A stretch of DNA of 7,358 nucleotides, taken from NCBI GenBank assembly GCA_030146905.1, contig JASLAV010000008.1, positions 1 to 7,358 of the forward strand, given 5' to 3'. The position numbers and the translations under genes were made by a program. Positions 5,698 through 7,358 of the stretch are shown one piece after another. Numbering within the stretch: position 1 is the first letter of the stretch; every line of letters starts with the position of its first letter. The stretch comes from Lentzea sp. (GTDB lineage Bacteria; Actinomycetota; Actinomycetes; Mycobacteriales; Pseudonocardiaceae). The notes under the pieces were generated by a model that saw only the letters and a list, made by a program, of their open reading frames with translations, made no database searches and was not told the origin of the DNA.

Positions 5698-6935
5698 AGC
5701 CGCGGCCTTCCCGGCTGCGACAGGTGCCGCGTGAGCACCGCGCCCGCCAGCCCGAGCACGCCCGCCGCGATGAACGCGAAGGCCGGTCCCTGCGAGGCGA
5801 GGACGACCGCGGCGATCAGCGCCCCCGCCGCTTTGGCGGTGTAGAGCACGCCGAAGTTCTGGGCGCCGTTCGTCTCTCCGAAGTACTCCCTCGTGACGCC
5901 GACCAGCAACGAGTAGCAGCACCCCGTGCCGAGACCGGCGAGGGTGGCACCGATGACGAGCCCTGCGACGTTCTGGGAGTACAGCAGCACGAACTGCGCG
6001 AGCCCACCGGTCGCCAGCGTCCAGACCAGCGCCTTGCGGCGGCCGACCCGGTCGGAGAGCCACCCGACCAGCACGCGCCCGGTGCCCGTCGCCGCGGCCA
6101 GCGTCGCCAGCGCGACCGCGCCGAGCGTCTTGTCGCCCACGAACAGCGGCAGGTACGCGAGGTCGTAGAGCGACACCGCCGCCGCGAACGCCACACCGCC
6201 GTACAGCCACCAGAACGTTCCGCACCGCACGGCCTGCTCCGGCCGGAACTCCTTGAGCGCGGCGCGGTTCGGCACCCTCGCGCGGTCCAGCGCCCACTCG
6301 CGCGGCGAGACGTGCGGTGGCCACCAGTGCTCCGGCGGGTCCTTCATGAACACGCCCGCCACCGCCACGACCACGGTGATCACGATCGCCGCCTGGAGGA
6401 GGAACCCGTCGCCGAAGAAGAGCCCCGCCAGGATCACGAAGGGCACCGACCCGTACGGGAACGCCGCGCTGACGAACGCGACCTTGCGGGTGACGCGCTC
6501 CGGGTACCAGCGGACGACGGTGCCCAGGCACGTCGAGTACACCAGCCCCGCACCGATGCCGCCGAGGACCGAGTAGCCGACCAGCTGACCCTGCCCGAGC
6601 GTGAGGAGCCCGCTGCCGCACAGGACCGCGCCGATCCACATGGCTCCGGTGGACGTGAGCCTCCCCTGCTGCCTCAGCCAGGCGGCGGGGAACGCCGTGC
6701 AGGCCTGGCACACGGTCCACAACGCCAGGGCCCAGAACAGCTCCGGCACGCTCCACCGGTCCCGCAGCTCCGGGATCAGCGCGCCGAACCCGTACTGCCC
6801 GATGCCCGCCGCGAGCATCGCCGCCCACGCCGCCCACAGCACGGTGCGGCGCGACCGCCCCGACACCTCGACGTCGGTCTCCCCCACCCGGTAGAGCCTG
6901 CCGGCGTGATCACGTACGTAAGTCGCCACTGACAT
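5694..6935 (-). CDS. MFS transporter, oxalate/formate antiporter (OFA)-like
   Basis: This 413-residue inner-membrane carrier has about 12 helices and the features of the OFA branch of the major facilitator superfamily, whose best-studied member is OxlT (oxalate in, formate out). A 30-residue cytoplasmic N-terminus is followed by the helix carrying GIGQYGFGALIPEL. The central loop contains KDPPEHWWPP, a wording common in OFA proteins. The second half has TGRVLVGWLSDRVGRRK (with R287) and NFGVLYTAKAAGAL (with K368). Those two basic residues fall where OxlT keeps its substrate-binding Arg272 and Lys355 in helices 8 and 11, as judged by motif and not by alignment. Start ATG at 6935 has GGGTGA seven bases upstream; the longer frame to 7034 would run through the divergent promoter into moeA. 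The gene is first in the minus-strand run followed by the Cys-rich protein and fdhD, so a role in moving formate, oxalate or a related anion is likely but unproven. Confidence 0.87.
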   Translation of the reverse strand: MSVATYVRDHAGRLYRVGETDVEVSGRSRRTVLWAAWAAMLAAGIGQYGFGALIPELRDRWSVPELFWALALWTVCQACTAFPAAWLRQQGRLTSTGAMWIGAVLCGSGLLTLGQGQLVGYSVLGGIGAGLVYSTCLGTVVRWYPERVTRKVAFVSAAFPYGSVPFVILAGLFFGDGFLLQAAIVITVVVAVAGVFMKDPPEHWWPPHVSPREWALDRARVPNRAALKEFRPEQAVRCGTFWWLYGGVAFAAAVSLYDLAYLPLFVGDKTLGAVALATLAAATGTGRVLVGWLSDRVGRRKALVWTLATGGLAQFVLLYSQNVAGLVIGATLAGLGTGCCYSLLVGVTREYFGETNGAQNFGVLYTAKAAGALIAAVVLASQGPAFAFIAAGVLGLAGAVLTRHLSQPGRPRL

Positions 6936-6960
6936 GCACTTCACCCCGTCCCGAGGATTG

Positions 6961-6971
6961 CATACAGTATG
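6961..6971. repeat. 11-bp perfect palindrome, candidate operator
   Basis: CATACAGTATG has 5-bp arms around a single A. It sits 26 bp from the transporter start and 27 bp from the moeA start, almost exactly midway, as expected for a shared operator. Short palindromes can arise by chance, and binding has not been shown. Confidence 0.45.
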
Positions 6972-6987
6972 AGGTAGGCTATACCAC

Positions 6988-6992
6988 AGGAG
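6988..6992 (+). promoter_or_regulatory. Ribosome-binding site of moeA
   Basis: AGGAG five bases before ATG 6998 supports this start over the second in-frame ATG at 7004, which would leave a longer 11-base spacing. Confidence 0.7.
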
Positions 6993-6997
6993 CTCAC

Positions 6998-7358
6998 ATG
7001 AACATGCCCTGGACGCTCGCCCGCCAGACGGCACGCGAAGCCGCCAAGCCGCTGGAGGCCGTCGAACTACCGCTGTCCGACGTGCTCGGGTTCGCCCTCG
7101 CCTCCGGTGTGCGCGCCCTGACCAGCCAGCCGACGTGCGACACGTCGGCGATGGACGGCTACGCCGTGTCCGGCCCCTGGCCGTGGACGATCGTCGGCCG
7201 GGTCGCGGCAGGAGACGCCGTGCCCGCTGTGCGGCTCGCTCCCGGCGAGGCGTACGCCGTCGCGACCGGCGCGCCCGTACCCGACGGCTCCGACCTGGTG
7301 ATCCCGGTGGAGCAGTGCTCCGTGACGGGCCGTCGGCTGGAGAAGGCGGACGCGCGTC
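6998..7358 (+). CDS. moeA: Molybdopterin molybdenumtransferase MoeA, N-terminal part (3' end outside window)
   Basis: The first 120 codons of a MoeA protein are present, and the frame is open at the right edge. MoeA inserts molybdate into adenylylated molybdopterin, releasing AMP and giving the active Mo cofactor in the cytoplasm. The N-terminal helix region (ARQTAREAAKPLEAVELPL) is followed by the family signature CDTSAMDGYAV (47-57), whose D53 corresponds to the functionally important Asp59 of E. coli MoeA. The sequence then reads GRVAAGD (67-73) and ATGAPVPDGSDLVIPVE (89-105), another MoeA hallmark. The conserved block between them is compact. The start is supported by AGGAG. The gene diverges from the OFA transporter/fdhD run and shares its 62-bp control region, so it may be a pathway-dedicated moeA paralog serving a formate dehydrogenase, not necessarily the housekeeping copy. 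Whether the genome carries a second moeA cannot be seen here. Confidence 0.93.
   Translation, partial: MNMPWTLARQTAREAAKPLEAVELPLSDVLGFALASGVRALTSQPTCDTSAMDGYAVSGPWPWTIVGRVAAGDAVPAVRLAPGEAYAVATGAPVPDGSDLVIPVEQCSVTGRRLEKADAR

Larger units (their letters stand above)
6936..6997. promoter_or_regulatory. Divergent promoter region between the OFA transporter and moeA, with palindromes
   Basis: These 62 bases separate two divergent starts and are the most A/T-rich patch of the window. Two small dyads lie side by side: a perfect CATAC-A-GTATG (6961-6971), and GGTA-GGCTA-TACC (6973-6985). GTAT (6967-6970) and ATAC (6981-6984) also pair across them. Plus-strand -10 candidates for moeA are TAGGCT (6975-6980) and TATACC (6980-6985), with a poor TTGCAT (6958-6963) as -35. 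On the minus strand TACTGT matches TANNNT. The dyads overlap these boxes, which fits an operator for a GntR- or TetR-like repressor controlling both directions. No regulator gene is in the window. Confidence 0.55.

Noticed and set aside
5698..6837. Upstream part of the frame that contains the unknown Cys-rich protein, inside the MFS gene
   Set aside because: It is an Arg/Gly-rich out-of-frame reading of the transporter; the real protein begins at the GTGA overlap at 5697.
6912..6919. Self-complementary ACGTACGT near the MFS start
   Set aside because: It is explained by the codons for Tyr-Val-Arg within the transporter, does not extend beyond 8 bp, and lies outside the intergenic region.
5655..6932. 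Plus-strand 425-residue frame opposite the MFS transporter
   Set aside because: It is charged, repetitive Arg/Glu/His sequence antisense to a clear 12-helix carrier.
6936..7034. Longer N-terminus for the MFS transporter starting at 7034
   Set aside because: It would cross the divergent promoter and overlap the moeA start; the added residues are not transporter-like and ATG 6935 has its own ribosome site.
1..7358. Search for tRNA/rRNA genes, CRISPR arrays, insertion sequences, att sites and phage genes
   Set aside because: No repeat-spacer pattern, transposase motif, terminal inverted repeat or tRNA-like cloverleaf was seen by eye; genes cover nearly the whole window.

Overview
The window is very GC-rich, with codon third positions dominated by G and C. 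Its genes lie head-to-tail with 0-5 bp gaps or short stop/start overlaps. Protein styles (NatAB-like ABC exporter, MGT-family glycosyltransferase, oxalate/formate-antiporter-type MFS protein) point to a high-GC actinomycete. A Pseudonocardiales genus such as Lentzea, Saccharothrix or Amycolatopsis is my best guess, but this is inferred from overall character and not from a marker gene. No RNA gene, insertion sequence, CRISPR array or long repeat was seen.

Left edge (1-419, + strand): the C-terminal part of an alpha/beta-fold hydrolase. It converges on, and overlaps by 26 bp, the last gene of a four-gene minus-strand run (4387 down to 394). In transcription order that run is a NatA-like ABC ATPase, a NatB/ABC-2-type permease, a short Gfo/Idh/MocA oxidoreductase and an MGT-type glycosyltransferase. 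Gaps of 1, 4 and about 32 bp suggest one operon. A TANNNT -10-like box placed exactly for a leaderless start precedes the ATPase. A plausible theme is export and modification (oxidoreduction, glycosylation) of a small molecule or antibiotic, but the substrate is unknown.

Right half (4464-7358): a formate-dehydrogenase-linked molybdenum cofactor block. On the minus strand are an OFA-type MFS transporter, a small cysteine-rich protein of unknown function that starts in a GTGA overlap with the transporter stop, and fdhD, the sulfurtransferase needed for formate dehydrogenase maturation. Diverging from the transporter across a 62-bp AT-richer intergenic region with two small palindromes is moeA (molybdenum insertion), cut by the right edge. 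MoeA completes Mo insertion, FdhD sulfurates the cofactor for formate dehydrogenase, and the transporter could move formate or oxalate. The dehydrogenase itself is not in the window.

The most interesting points are the unknown Cys-rich protein embedded in the formate/Mo block, its anomalous 146-nt overlap with fdhD, the likely operator in the divergent intergenic region, and the transporter/oxidoreductase/glycosyltransferase operon. I found no clearly unprecedented system. Several of these points are testable.
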